A stretch of 64,000 bases of DNA from Syntrophorhabdaceae bacterium. Its GTDB lineage: Bacteria > Desulfobacterota > Syntrophorhabdia > Syntrophorhabdales > Syntrophorhabdaceae. The DNA lies in contig JAOAGQ010000020.1 of assembly GCA_026415675.1 (NCBI GenBank), positions 1 through 64,000 of the forward strand, written 5' to 3'. A program made the translations under genes and the position numbers. This document shows, piece by piece, positions 50,798 through 60,200 of this stretch. A model generated the notes under the pieces. The model saw nothing but the letters and a program-made list of their open reading frames with translations. It was not told the origin of the DNA and did no database searches. Numbering within the stretch: the first letter of the stretch is position 1; each line of letters starts with the position of its first letter.

Positions 50798-52459
50798 ATG
50801 AAAAGATGTATAATCGCATGTTTGATATTTATTATCCCCACCTTACTCTCGGCAGATGACTATTCCTCATCAATATTTTATTTTCTAAGGGGATATAGAA
50901 GCGATACACAGGGAAGAACCGACGAGGCGATGGGGTACTATAAGGAGGCCTTAAAACAGAACCCAAAGTCGGTGGAGATAAGGAACGAGATCGCCTTTTC
51001 ATACATTAAAAAGGGGGACCTGGCAGAGGCGGAAAAGATACTGAAAGAGGCCCTGGAGTTAGACAGTAATAACAGAAATAGCCTTGTGATTTTAGGGGGT
51101 ATTTACTCTGCGAAGGGTGAACTGGCAAAGGCAAGGGAAATCTACGAAAGATGTATCTCAAACAATCCTGAGGACACAGAAGCCTATCTCCTCCTCGGAT
51201 CCGTGTATATAGGGGAGAAGGATCTAAAGAATGCCGTAAAGACCTATGAGAAGATCATATCCTACGAGAACGATAACATCATGGCCTTATATTATCTCGG
51301 AAAGCTTAAGACCGAACTGAAGGAATACGAAGACGCCAAAGGCTATTACTTGAGGGTCATTAAACTGAAACACAATTTTGAACCTGCCCTCATCGACCTT
51401 GCCCAGATATACGAGATTCAAGGGGATAACAAAAAAGCGGTTGAGTATTACCAGAAGGTGATCGCCATAAACCCCGGCAACCGGAAAGCGAGGAACAACC
51501 TTGCCAATCTGTTCATTAAGGAGAAGGAATACGAGAATGCGATAAAGGAATTGGAAGATACATACGAGATTAACAGGGAGGATATCTCAATAAGGTTCAA
51601 AATAGGCCTTTTGAAGCTCGAACAGGGTAAATACGACGAGGCTATAAGAGAATTCAACATTGTGCTCGCCCGTTCACCGAATAACGATTCTGTTAGGTTC
51701 TACCTTGCCTGGGCGTACAGGGAAAAACAGAATTATCATAAGGCTATAGAGGAATTGTTGAAGATAAAGGGAGATTCTGAGGAATTCGTCCCTTCAATCA
51801 AATCCCTTACCGCTATTTTCATAAAGGCAGGGATGATAGAGGAAGGGATTAAGACCCTGGAGAAGCTCCTCGCTGAAAAAAAACATACATTCCATATATA
51901 CACGATGCTCTCCTCCCTCTATGAGGAGAAGTCGGACTACCAAAAAAGTATCGATGCCCTCGAGGAGGCAAGGAAAATAGAACCGAAGAATACGGATGTC
52001 CTCTACCAGATAGGGGTTTTATACGAGAAAAAGGGGAATGTTGAGAAGGCCATCTCTTGTATGGAGGAAATACTGAAAATAGACCCGGAAAACCCCAATG
52101 CCATGAATTTTATCGGATACACCTGGGCGGATAAGGGTATCAACCTCGATAAGGCGGAGGAGTTGATAAAAAAAGCCCTTTCGAAAAAACCAGAAGATGG
52201 ATATATAATCGATAGCATGGGATGGGTATACTACAAAAAAGGGGATTTCAAAAATGCCCTCGAGAAACTCTTAAAGGCCCACGAGAAACTACCGGATGAC
52301 CCTATTATAGCGGAACATCTGGGGGATACGTATATAGGCCTCGGGGAGTACGGTAAGGCAATCGAACTATTTGAGAGGTCATTAAAAAACGAAACAAAAG
52401 AGGAGAGGAAAAGGGTCTTAGAACAAAAGATTAGGGATGTGGAAAAAAAGATAAAGTGA
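50798..52459 (+). CDS. Exported tetratricopeptide-repeat protein
   Basis: 553 aa from ATG 50798, the start of a signal peptide (MKRCIIACLIFIIPTLLSA); an upstream GTG at 50780 is less likely. At least thirteen TPR-like units follow, with the usual W/A/G-spaced pattern (NYRDEAIxYYKEALKxNP type). TPR proteins mediate protein contacts; in this position it could scaffold an outer or inner membrane assembly with the lipoprotein whose gene overlaps its end by four bases. No enzymatic motif is seen. Confidence 0.88.
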   Translation: MKRCIIACLIFIIPTLLSADDYSSSIFYFLRGYRSDTQGRTDEAMGYYKEALKQNPKSVEIRNEIAFSYIKKGDLAEAEKILKEALELDSNNRNSLVILGGIYSAKGELAKAREIYERCISNNPEDTEAYLLLGSVYIGEKDLKNAVKTYEKIISYENDNIMALYYLGKLKTELKEYEDAKGYYLRVIKLKHNFEPALIDLAQIYEIQGDNKKAVEYYQKVIAINPGNRKARNNLANLFIKEKEYENAIKELEDTYEINREDISIRFKIGLLKLEQGKYDEAIREFNIVLARSPNNDSVRFYLAWAYREKQNYHKAIEELLKIKGDSEEFVPSIKSLTAIFIKAGMIEEGIKTLEKLLAEKKHTFHIYTMLSSLYEEKSDYQKSIDALEEARKIEPKNTDVLYQIGVLYEKKGNVEKAISCMEEILKIDPENPNAMNFIGYTWADKGINLDKAEELIKKALSKKPEDGYIIDSMGWVYYKKGDFKNALEKLLKAHEKLPDDPIIAEHLGDTYIGLGEYGKAIELFERSLKNETKEERKRVLEQKIRDVEKKIK

Positions 52460-52995
52460 AAAAGAATATACGTCTTATCTCCATTATTCTCCTTTTCTCA
52501 TCGGTTTTTATTTCCTGTGCCCATCTTCAAAGAAAGAAGGGGATAGAATGGCCTAGTAGTGTTGATTATATGGAGGCCCTGGGCAATATCCATATGTCTT
52601 GGAGGGGCATGGAATATAATGGCACAATGGCCGTTAAAGTGAGATACCCCGATACATTCCGGATAGAGATTTATGGGCCCTTTGGAGAGACCCAGGTCAT
52701 GATAGATAAAAAGGGTGATGATTTTCTCTTTACAAGCAGGGACGAGATTATAAGGGATGAAAAGATGTTCGAAAAGAGATTCGGTATAACCCTTGGGAAT
52801 TTTATGGAGGATATAACTTTGAGACACTATAGAGATGAAAATAGTGACCAACCCTATGTATATGTGAAAAGAGAGGGCTATCTTCTCATGTATGAACTGA
52901 AAGGCCTAAAAGACAGGATATGCTGGAAGGGTGGGGACGGAAGTATCTGTCTTTCTTTCATTGAGGCGAATTTCCATCCTTCCAGGGGGGACTAA
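52456..52995 (+). CDS. Lipoprotein (DUF4292/LolA-like beta-rich)
   Basis: 179 aa, GTG start overlapping the TPR gene's stop. The lipobox is SSVFISCAHL with Cys about residue 21, so it is a lipid-anchored exported protein. The mature part, VRYPDTFRIEIYGPFGETQVM, resembles LolA/LolB-like or DUF4292 lipoproteins that bind hydrophobic ligands. The coupling to a TPR protein suggests outer-membrane biogenesis, but this is inference. Confidence 0.78.
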   Translation: MKKNIRLISIILLFSSVFISCAHLQRKKGIEWPSSVDYMEALGNIHMSWRGMEYNGTMAVKVRYPDTFRIEIYGPFGETQVMIDKKGDDFLFTSRDEIIRDEKMFEKRFGITLGNFMEDITLRHYRDENSDQPYVYVKREGYLLMYELKGLKDRICWKGGDGSICLSFIEANFHPSRGD

Positions 52996-53006
52996 TAGAC
53001 CAAAAG

Positions 53007-54455
53007 ATGGGCAAAAAGGACTCTATATACCGTGTTGAAAGGGATCTCCTCGGAAGTCTTGAGATACCTGCCGATAAATATTACGGTATCCACACCCAGA
53101 GGGCGATAGAGAACTTCTCCGTATCCGGGATGAAGGTCCATCCCGAATTGATTACCGCCTTTGCCATTGTCAAAAAGGCTGCCGCCCTTGCGAATAAAGA
53201 AATAGGTCTACTCGAGAAGAAGATAGCGGAGGCTATCATTTTGGCATCGGAAGATATTATAGGGGGCCATCTCCATGAGGATATCGTTGTAGATGCCTTT
53301 CAGGGAGGGGCAGGTACATCCCTGAACATGAATATAAATGAGGTTATAGCCAACAGGGCCATAGAGCTAATGGGCGGGCAAAAAGGTGATTACTCTCTGG
53401 TCGACCCTATAGACCATGTGAATTTAGGCCAGTCTACAAACGACACCTACCCTACCGCATTGAGGATAGCGGCAATAAAATTGATAAGGGAGGCAGCCTC
53501 CTCGATGGCCCATCTTCAGGGTGAACTCCAGGTCAAGGAAAAGGCTTATGCTTCTATCCTCAAGGTGGGAAGGACGGAGATGCAGGATGCCGTCCCTGTG
53601 ACTGTAGGACAGGAATTCGGGGCATGGGCAGAAGGGGTCGCCCGGGACTGGTGGAGATTATACAAGGCAGAAGAGAGGTTAAGGCAGGTAAATATAGGTG
53701 GTACCGCCGTTGGCACAGGCCTAAATGCCGGAAAAACATATATCTACAGGGTAATAGAGATCTTAAGGGATTTGACAGGTTTCGGTCTCGCCAGGGCGGA
53801 GAACCCCTTTGAGGCCACACAGAATGCCGATATATATGGTGAGGTCTCGGGTTTTTTGAAGGCCGCTGCGATCAATCTTGCAAAAATAGCATCCGATATT
53901 AGACTACTATCCTCAGGACCTAAGGCAGGGATAGGTGAATTAAAGCTCCCGGAGGTCCAGGCAGGCTCATCCATCATGCCGGGTAAGGTAAATCCTGTGA
54001 TAACAGAGATGGTAACAGAGTTGTCATACCAGATAATCGCCAATGATGTAGCGATAAGCATCGCCTCCGCATCGGGTCAGCTTGAGCTTAATCCCTTCAT
54101 GCCTTTAATCGCCCACTGTCTACTTGGATCTCTAACCCTTTTAAAGAACGGGGCAAGACTCTTTGCCGATAGATGTATAAAGGGCATCGTAGTCGATGAG
54201 GAAAAATGTAGTAGCCATTTCAAGGCAAGTCAGGGTATAGTAACCGCCTTCGCTCCATATATAGGCTATAAGAAGGCAACGGATATTGCTTTAAAGTCCT
54301 ATGAAAGAAATATCCCCGTAACTGAAATACTCATCGAAGAGGGACTGTTCACAGAAGATGAGATAGAAGCGATTTTAAAACCGGAAGAACTGACAACCCC
54401 TGGTATTGCAGGGGCAAAATATTTAAGGGAAAAGAGAAAAAAACATGAGTCTTGA
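53007..54455 (+). CDS. aspA: Aspartate ammonia-lyase
   Basis: 482 aa. The fumarase/aspartase signature GSSIMPGKVNPV is intact, along with GQSTNDTYPTALRIAAI and AGTSLNMNINEVIANRA. It deaminates L-aspartate to fumarate and ammonia. The start of hydF overlaps its end by 11 bases. aspA and hydF are found adjacent in other anaerobes, and ammonia is used in building the azadithiolate of the [FeFe] hydrogenase H-cluster, which might explain the coupling. Fumarate supply is an alternative. Confidence 0.93.
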   Translation: MGKKDSIYRVERDLLGSLEIPADKYYGIHTQRAIENFSVSGMKVHPELITAFAIVKKAAALANKEIGLLEKKIAEAIILASEDIIGGHLHEDIVVDAFQGGAGTSLNMNINEVIANRAIELMGGQKGDYSLVDPIDHVNLGQSTNDTYPTALRIAAIKLIREAASSMAHLQGELQVKEKAYASILKVGRTEMQDAVPVTVGQEFGAWAEGVARDWWRLYKAEERLRQVNIGGTAVGTGLNAGKTYIYRVIEILRDLTGFGLARAENPFEATQNADIYGEVSGFLKAAAINLAKIASDIRLLSSGPKAGIGELKLPEVQAGSSIMPGKVNPVITEMVTELSYQIIANDVAISIASASGQLELNPFMPLIAHCLLGSLTLLKNGARLFADRCIKGIVVDEEKCSSHFKASQGIVTAFAPYIGYKKATDIALKSYERNIPVTEILIEEGLFTEDEIEAILKPEELTTPGIAGAKYLREKRKKHES

Positions 54456-55725
54456 TTCAACTCCAAAGGGACAGCGTCTCCATATAGCGATCTTCGGAAG
54501 GAGAAACGCAGGCAAATCGAGTCTGATAAATGCCCTTACAGGGCAGGATATCGCCATAGTCTCCGATTTACCGGGGACGACCACAGACCCTGTGGCAAAG
54601 GCTATGGAGATCCTCCCGATAGGGCCTGTGATGCTCATCGATACCGCAGGTCTCGATGACACAGGATACCTTGGAAACTTAAGGGTAAAAAAGACCATTG
54701 AGGTATTCTCAAAGACGGATTTGGTTCTTCTCGTGATCGACCCCGAAAAGGGTTTTGACAGACTGGAAGAAGAGATCATAGAGAGGGCCCGCTCCTCTCA
54801 GATACCTGTGATATCCGTTATAAACAAGATAGATCTCTACCCGGATATAAAAGAGAAAGAAAAACTTACCGAACCCTGGGTTGCGGTCAGTGCAAAGACA
54901 GGTCAGGGTATCGATACCTTAAAGGGGATGATAGTCCGTAATGCCCCAAAGGACTGGTCTCTCCCTACGGTTGTGGGGGATCTGATCAGTCCTGGTGATA
55001 CGGCCATCCTCGTAATCCCCATAGATAAGGCAGCGCCAAAGGGGAGACTCATCCTCCCCCAGCAACAGGTGATAAGGGATATCCTCGAACATGACGGCAT
55101 ATCCGTGATGGTGAAGGAGAGGGAACTACGTCTTGTCATCGATAGAATGGTCACCAAGCCCAGGATAGTGATAACCGATGCCTCCGCATACCTAAAGGCC
55201 GTAGCGGATACACCTCCGGATGTCCTCTTTACCTCCTTCTCCATCCTTTTTGCCCGCTACAAAGGGGACCTGAACACCCTTGCAGCAGGGGTGGCTGCCA
55301 CAAAGGGATTAAAAGCCGGCGATAAGGTACTTATAGCAGAGGCATGTACCCATCACCCTGTAGCGGATGATATAGGAAGGGTTAAGATACCGAGATGGCT
55401 CAGGCAGAACGTAGGGGGGGAGCTTGACTTCCACGTAGTTTCCGGAGGGGGAAAACTTCCTGATAACATCACCGATTACAACCTGATCGTACACTGCGGT
55501 GCCTGTATGTTAAATAGAAGGGAGATGATGTCAAGGATTATCCAGGCAAAAGAGGCTGGGGTCCCGATTGTAAACTACGGTGTTTTGATGGCCCATATCC
55601 ACGGGGTATTAAAAAGGGCCCTCTCTCCATTTCCCCACACCTTAAGTCTGTTAAAGAGACTCCTCCAAGAAGAGGAGGATGATCTCTTCCCCGGATTATT
55701 CAAGGAGGTCCCGTCGGAACCTTAA
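54445..55725 (+). CDS. hydF: [FeFe]-hydrogenase maturation GTPase HydF
   Basis: 426 aa. The GTPase domain shows GRRNAGKSSLINAL (G1), DLPGTTTDP (G2), IDTAGLDD (G3) and INKID (G4). The C-terminal FeS domain contains AEACTHHPVADDIGR and HCGACMLNRREM, the CxH...HCGxC pattern of HydF. It is the scaffold that assembles the 2Fe H-cluster precursor and delivers it to the apo-hydrogenase. HydE, HydG and a hydrogenase are not in the window, so they must lie elsewhere if the pathway is complete. Confidence 0.96.
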   Translation: MSLDSTPKGQRLHIAIFGRRNAGKSSLINALTGQDIAIVSDLPGTTTDPVAKAMEILPIGPVMLIDTAGLDDTGYLGNLRVKKTIEVFSKTDLVLLVIDPEKGFDRLEEEIIERARSSQIPVISVINKIDLYPDIKEKEKLTEPWVAVSAKTGQGIDTLKGMIVRNAPKDWSLPTVVGDLISPGDTAILVIPIDKAAPKGRLILPQQQVIRDILEHDGISVMVKERELRLVIDRMVTKPRIVITDASAYLKAVADTPPDVLFTSFSILFARYKGDLNTLAAGVAATKGLKAGDKVLIAEACTHHPVADDIGRVKIPRWLRQNVGGELDFHVVSGGGKLPDNITDYNLIVHCGACMLNRREMMSRIIQAKEAGVPIVNYGVLMAHIHGVLKRALSPFPHTLSLLKRLLQEEEDDLFPGLFKEVPSEP

Positions 55726-55753
55726 AAATTTGGATTATCCGTCGGTACTGCCC

Positions 55754-56029
55754 TTACCTTTTTTCTCTTGTTAGCCTTATGGTAACAAGGTTATCCTTAT
55801 CGGGACAGCCAATCTCCAGTTCGTCTTTGTCCCACCACGGGGTGTTACCTCCGAACTGAAACATCATCAATACAGGAAACATATCATGATAGAAAAAGCC
55901 GCATAACCCCGCAGGGTTATGACAACTTATTTCAAAGGTGTCTCCTTTACGATGGCCTGCGTTGCAATTCCCTTTAACGCTGGTTATCGTGCCTATAACC
56001 TTGTAACCTATCTTTGGATCCTCCGCCAT
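55754..56029 (-). CDS. TIGR04076-family small cysteine protein
   Basis: 91 aa. It contains KGNCNAGHRKGDTFEIS, PAGLCGFFYHDMFPVLMMFQFGG and LEIGCPDKDN, the pattern of the TIGR04076 family common in anaerobes. Function unknown; three or four cysteines could bind metal. It is transcribed leftward from its own start, convergent with hydF. Confidence 0.85.
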   Translation of the reverse strand: MAEDPKIGYKVIGTITSVKGNCNAGHRKGDTFEISCHNPAGLCGFFYHDMFPVLMMFQFGGNTPWWDKDELEIGCPDKDNLVTIRLTREKR

Positions 56030-56124
56030 AGGCTCTATTATAACCCATGTTCAGGCCCATCACAATGGGAATAACCGTAGGGATTTTTATATCGCCTTAT
56101 CAACGCAAAACCGATTAAAAATTA

Positions 56125-56153
56125 TTGACAAATAAGATGTTTTTAGATTAAAT
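56125..56153 (+). promoter_or_regulatory. Promoter of the thiolase-crotonase-etf operon
   Basis: TTGACA (56125-56130), a 17-base spacer, and TTAAAT (56148-56153). The start codon at 56195 lies 42 bases downstream. Confidence 0.5.
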
Positions 56154-56155
56154 GT

Positions 56156-56173
56156 TTGTGAAATTTTTTTCAA
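56156..56173. promoter_or_regulatory. Rex-like site candidate downstream of the thiolase promoter
   Basis: TTGTGAA-N4-TTTTCAA matches the Rex palindrome (TTGTGAA-N4-TTCACAA) at 12 of 14 positions; the right half is degenerate. It sits just after the -10 element, where a repressor would act. A chance match in AT-rich DNA is possible. Confidence 0.28.
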
Positions 56174-56194
56174 ATGCATGGAAAGGAGTTTATT

Positions 56195-57478
56195 ATGAGA
56201 GAGGCCGTTATTGTTTCATGTGCAAGGACAGCAATAGGTCAGTTTGGTCAATCCTTAAAAGATGTCCCTGTAGTACAGTTGGGGGGGATCGTGATCAAAG
56301 AGGCGATAAAGAGGGCTGGGATTAGACCATCGAGAAACAAGGATAAAGATGTGGCCCCCGATATCTTCGGTGGAAATACCGACACCGAGCTTGAGGCAAA
56401 ATACTACGACTATGACAGCAGCCTGAAGGAAGTGATCATCGATGAGGTCATAATGGGGAACGTTCTCCAGGCAGGGCTCGGCCAGAATTCAGCAAGACAG
56501 GCGAGTATATACGGCGGAGTACCAAAGGAGACAGCCGCTTATACGGTGAATAAGGTCTGTTCATCGGGGCTCAGGGCCATTATCAACGGGATTCAGACTA
56601 TAGCCGTAGGGGATGGAGATGTGATCGTTGCCGGAGGGATGGAGAATATGAGCCTCGCCCCCTTTGCCCTACCCTCCTTGAGGTTCGGGGCAAGGATGTT
56701 TGATACAAAGGCGATAGACCTTATGGTACTCGATGGGGTCTGGGAGATATTCTATGGTTACCATATGGGCAACACCGCGGAAAATATAGCAGCAAAATAC
56801 GGTATTTCGAGGGAAGAGCAGGATAAATTCGGCCTCTTGAGTCATCAGAGGGCAAGAAAGGCGATAGCCGAAGGGATATTAAAACCAGAGATAGTCCCTG
56901 TTGTTATACCCCAGAAGAAAGGGGACCCAATAGTCTTCGATACCGATGAGAGACCCATGGAAACAACCCTTGAGAAGATGTTAAAACTCGCTCCTGCCTT
57001 CAAAAAGGATGGTACCGTAACCGCTGGAAACGCCTCAGGCTTAAACGATGCGGCCTCTGCAGTTGTTATAATGTCAAGGGAAAAGGCAAAAGAACTGGGT
57101 ATTAAACCACTGGCAAGGATGCTCTCTTGGGCGAATGGAGGGGTTGATCCCCAGTATATGGGCTTAGGACCAATCCCTGCAATAAGGAAAGCACTGAAGA
57201 AGGCGGGTCTTACCCTAGATCAGATAGACCTTATTGAGCTCAACGAGGCCTTTGCCTCTCAAGCGATAGCGTGTATCAGAGAACTGAAGATCGATATGGA
57301 GAGATGCAATATGTTCGGCGGCGGTATATCTCTCGGCCATCCCATCGGTTGCACAGGGGCAAGACTCGTAACCACTGCCTTAACCCAGATGAAAAGGCTC
57401 AATTTGAGATACGGCCTTGTCTCCATGTGTATAGGGGGAGGAATGGGGCTTGCCGCTGTCTTTGAAATGGAGAGGTAA
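56195..57478 (+). CDS. Acetyl-CoA acetyltransferase (thiolase)
   Basis: 427 aa from ATG 56195, which has GAAAGGAG upstream. Nucleophilic cysteine in NKVCSSGLRAI, the NEAFA box and GHPIGCTGAR plus CIGGGMG are intact. It condenses two acetyl-CoA to acetoacetyl-CoA or runs in reverse in beta-oxidation. It has an insertion of about 35 residues at about 46-80 between AGIRPS and IDEVIMGNVL that normal thiolases lack. It is followed 2 bases later by the crotonase gene. Confidence 0.93.
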   Translation: MREAVIVSCARTAIGQFGQSLKDVPVVQLGGIVIKEAIKRAGIRPSRNKDKDVAPDIFGGNTDTELEAKYYDYDSSLKEVIIDEVIMGNVLQAGLGQNSARQASIYGGVPKETAAYTVNKVCSSGLRAIINGIQTIAVGDGDVIVAGGMENMSLAPFALPSLRFGARMFDTKAIDLMVLDGVWEIFYGYHMGNTAENIAAKYGISREEQDKFGLLSHQRARKAIAEGILKPEIVPVVIPQKKGDPIVFDTDERPMETTLEKMLKLAPAFKKDGTVTAGNASGLNDAASAVVIMSREKAKELGIKPLARMLSWANGGVDPQYMGLGPIPAIRKALKKAGLTLDQIDLIELNEAFASQAIACIRELKIDMERCNMFGGGISLGHPIGCTGARLVTTALTQMKRLNLRYGLVSMCIGGGMGLAAVFEMER

Positions 57479-57480
57479 AG

Positions 57481-58263
57481 ATGGAATATAAAAACCTTAT
57501 CCTTGAAATAAAGGATGGCATCGCCATACTCAAAATCAATAGACCCAAGGCATTAAACGCCCTCAACACAGAGACCGTTCTTGAGATTATGGAGGCAGCG
57601 GAGTTTCTCGAGAACAACAATGAGGTGGCTGTGGTTGTCGTTACAGGAGAAGGGGATAAGGCCTTTGTGGCAGGGGCAGACATCCTCGAGATGAAACCCA
57701 TGAACGCCATCGAGGGCATGGAGTTTTCAAAAAAGGGGCACGATGCCCTCCTCAAAATTGAAAACATGAAAAAACCTGTTATAGCAGCGGTCAATGGGTT
57801 TGCCCTCGGAGGGGGTTTTGAGGTTGCCCTGGCATGCGATTTTATCTATGCCTCCGAGAAGGCAAAGCTCGGATTTCCCGAGACCACCCTCGGGATCATC
57901 CCCGGTTTTGGAGGAACCCAGAGAACGGCAAAGATCGTGGGTCTGGCAAAGGCAAAGGAGCTTATTCTCACAGGCAAGACAATCACCGCACAAGAGGCAT
58001 ACGAGATGGGCCTCGTCAACAAGGTTGTTCCCCATGAAGAACTGATGAAAGAAGTAATGGCTGTTGCCGAAAAGATAAAGGCAAACGGACCTGTTGCGGT
58101 TAGACTTGCGAAAGAATGTGTGAATAAGAGCCTCTCCCTTGATATGGATACAGGTTTGAGTTTTGAGGCGAAAAGCTTTGGCATATGTTTTTCCACAAAG
58201 GATCAAAAGGAAGGCATGACAGCGTTTACCGAGAAAAGAAAACCCACATACACGGGTGAATAA
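57481..58263 (+). CDS. Enoyl-CoA hydratase (crotonase family)
   Basis: 260 aa. The oxyanion-hole and catalytic region FVAGADILEMKPM, ALGGGFEVALACDFIYASEKAKLGFPE with glutamate, and TLGIIPGFGGTQR are those of enoyl-CoA hydratases, which hydrate crotonyl-CoA to 3-hydroxybutyryl-CoA. With the thiolase and EtfBA it forms a short-chain acyl-CoA module. A 3-hydroxybutyryl-CoA dehydrogenase and acyl-CoA dehydrogenase are not present here. Confidence 0.94.
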   Translation: MEYKNLILEIKDGIAILKINRPKALNALNTETVLEIMEAAEFLENNNEVAVVVVTGEGDKAFVAGADILEMKPMNAIEGMEFSKKGHDALLKIENMKKPVIAAVNGFALGGGFEVALACDFIYASEKAKLGFPETTLGIIPGFGGTQRTAKIVGLAKAKELILTGKTITAQEAYEMGLVNKVVPHEELMKEVMAVAEKIKANGPVAVRLAKECVNKSLSLDMDTGLSFEAKSFGICFSTKDQKEGMTAFTEKRKPTYTGE

Positions 58264-58283
58264 AAATATACAAGGAGGATACT

Positions 58284-59081
58284 GTGAAGATAGCTGTATG
58301 TATAAAACAGGTTCCAGACACTGAAGCGGAAATCAAATGGGACACTCAAAAAGGTGTGTTGAAAAGGGACAGCATAGACCCTATTACAAACCCATTTGAT
58401 GAATTTGCCCTTGAAGAAGCTCTATTAACAAGGGAGAACTACGATGGAGAGATTGTAGCGATCACGATGGGTCCTGAGAGGTCAAGCGATGTCTTAAGAA
58501 ATGCCCTTGCCCTTACAGTGAATGAGGTACACCGCTTGACGGATGATGCCTTTGCGGGTTCAGACACCTATGCTACTGCCTCTGTCCTTGCCGCTGCCAT
58601 CAAAAAGATAGGCGATGTGGATATCGTCTTCTGTGGGAAGCAGTCCACGGATGGGAACACCGGTGTTGTAGGGGCGGAGCTTGCGGCAATCCTCGGATTC
58701 AGCCCCCTCACATATGTTTCAAAAATCAGAACTATCGACGCAGCAAACAAAAAGATCGTTGTGGAAAGGGCTATTGAAGGGGGTACAGAGGTTATAGAGG
58801 CAAAACTCCCCGCGGTTGTTTCTGTCATAAAGGGTATAAATGAGCCGAGGCTCCCTAACCTCATGGGTATCAGAAAGGCAGCAAAGATGGAGATCCCTCA
58901 GTGGAATGCCGATGACTTAGGGGTAGATAAATCAAAGGTGGGTTCCGCAGGGTCATCGACAAAGGTCGTTGAGATAGCGGTTCCTCCACCAAGAGGGGCA
59001 GGAGAGATTTTAAAGGGTGAGATCGCAGATGTCGTCAACACCTTAACAGATAAATTGATAGACTTGAAAGTCATAAAATAA
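58284..59081 (+). CDS. etfB: Electron transfer flavoprotein beta subunit
   Basis: 265 aa. KIAVCIKQVPDTEAEIKW opening, PFDEFALEEAL, VFCGKQSTDGNTGVVGAELAA and the AMP/second-FAD-type region VEIAVPPPRGAGEI. The AMP-type site residues cannot be judged closely enough to say whether it is a bifurcating Etf. It carries electrons from acyl-CoA dehydrogenases. It has a good AAGGAGG site and a 17-base gap to etfA. Confidence 0.95.
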   Translation: MKIAVCIKQVPDTEAEIKWDTQKGVLKRDSIDPITNPFDEFALEEALLTRENYDGEIVAITMGPERSSDVLRNALALTVNEVHRLTDDAFAGSDTYATASVLAAAIKKIGDVDIVFCGKQSTDGNTGVVGAELAAILGFSPLTYVSKIRTIDAANKKIVVERAIEGGTEVIEAKLPAVVSVIKGINEPRLPNLMGIRKAAKMEIPQWNADDLGVDKSKVGSAGSSTKVVEIAVPPPRGAGEILKGEIADVVNTLTDKLIDLKVIK

Positions 59082-59098
59082 TTGGAGGAGGACGAAAG

Positions 59099-60085
59099 AT
59101 GGCTAACGATGTATGGGTATATATTGAACATAAAGAAGGGGAAGTCTCCCCTATGTCTTATGAGTTGCTCGGTATCGGAAAGACTTTGGCAAACGACTTC
59201 GGTTCATCCGTATGCGCCTTCGCCATAGGGGAAAACCTCGACAATATCTCAAAAGAGGCCTTCCAGTACGGTGCTTCAAAGGTCTATGGGATAGAAGGTG
59301 GGGTATACAAACATTTCAGGGCCGAGGCCTATTCAAAGGCTGCAAGTTTTCTTCTCGATAAGTACAAACCGGAAGTCGTCCTCTTCAGGGCAACAACCCA
59401 GGGTACCGATATTGCCGCAGCCTCCGCTGCCCGACTCGGCTTCGGACTGTGTACGGACTCCATAGGTTTAAAGGTGGAGGGCGGACAGTTAAAGATGACA
59501 AGGGCAGCCTTCGGCGGAAACTATACGGTAACCGTTGTCAACGAAAAGGCAAAACCTCAGATTGTTACCGTAAGACCGAAGGCATTTGCGATGCCGGAGA
59601 AGAATGCATCCGCTTCAGGGGAGGTTGTGAAGGAATCCTTCGCCTTGTCCGAAGACGAACTCGCCACAAAGTTTGTAGAGTTCATCAAATCCCAGGTCAC
59701 CGTAAACCTCGTTGAGGCGGACATTATCGTTTCCGGAGGAAGGGGTGTAGGTGGCGAGGAAGGCTTCAAGATACTCAAGGAACTCGCAGATACCTTAGGT
59801 GGTGCCGTCGGTGCCTCCCGTGCCGCTGTCGATTCGGGCTGGATACCCTATGAACATCAGGTCGGACAGACAGGTAAGACGGTAAAGCCTAAAATTTATA
59901 TCGCCTGCGGCATCTCAGGGGCGATACAGCATCTCGCCGGCATGAGGACATCGGACTGCATTGTCGCCATTAACAAGGACCCAGATGCCCCAATTTTTAA
60001 GAATGCCTCCTTCGGCATAGTCGGTGATTACAAACAGGTTGTTCCTCTGCTTGTAGAAAAATTCAAGGCCAAACTGAACAAATAG
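59099..60085 (+). CDS. etfA: Electron transfer flavoprotein alpha subunit
   Basis: 328 aa. The FAD-binding C-terminal domain contains [38 protein letters not shown] and [32 protein letters not shown], the standard EtfA signature. It pairs with EtfB and channels electrons between acyl-CoA oxidation and a membrane or bifurcating acceptor. It is last in its operon, ahead of a strong terminator. Confidence 0.97.
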   Translation: MANDVWVYIEHKEGEVSPMSYELLGIGKTLANDFGSSVCAFAIGENLDNISKEAFQYGASKVYGIEGGVYKHFRAEAYSKAASFLLDKYKPEVVLFRATTQGTDIAAASAARLGFGLCTDSIGLKVEGGQLKMTRAAFGGNYTVTVVNEKAKPQIVTVRPKAFAMPEKNASASGEVVKESFALSEDELATKFVEFIKSQVTVNLVEADIIVSGGRGVGGEEGFKILKELADTLGGAVGASRAAVDSGWIPYEHQVGQTGKTVKPKIYIACGISGAIQHLAGMRTSDCIVAINKDPDAPIFKNASFGIVGDYKQVVPLLVEKFKAKLNK

Positions 60086-60103
60086 AGCAGTTCATTTAAC
60101 ATC

Positions 60104-60132
60104 AAAGGGAGCCCCGAAGGCTCCCTTTTTTT
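60104..60132 (+). terminator. Intrinsic terminator after etfA
   Basis: GGGAGCC and GGCTCCC pair around CCGAA, with A-rich upstream and seven or more T bases downstream. It ends the thiolase-crotonase-etfBA transcript 19 bases after the etfA stop. Confidence 0.94.
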
Positions 60133-60150
60133 GTCTTTTTGTTTTTAAGG

Positions 60151-60167
60151 TAACACATTTTGTGTTA
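60151..60167. promoter_or_regulatory. 17-base palindrome upstream of the Cys-rich membrane gene
   Basis: TAACACATTTTGTGTTA is a perfect 7+3+7 palindrome, 33 bases before the ATG at 60201. It has the look of a dimeric repressor site. I do not know the regulator. Confidence 0.4.
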
Positions 60168-60200
60168 TTATCAAGGCGATTTTAAAATAATGGCGGTGGT

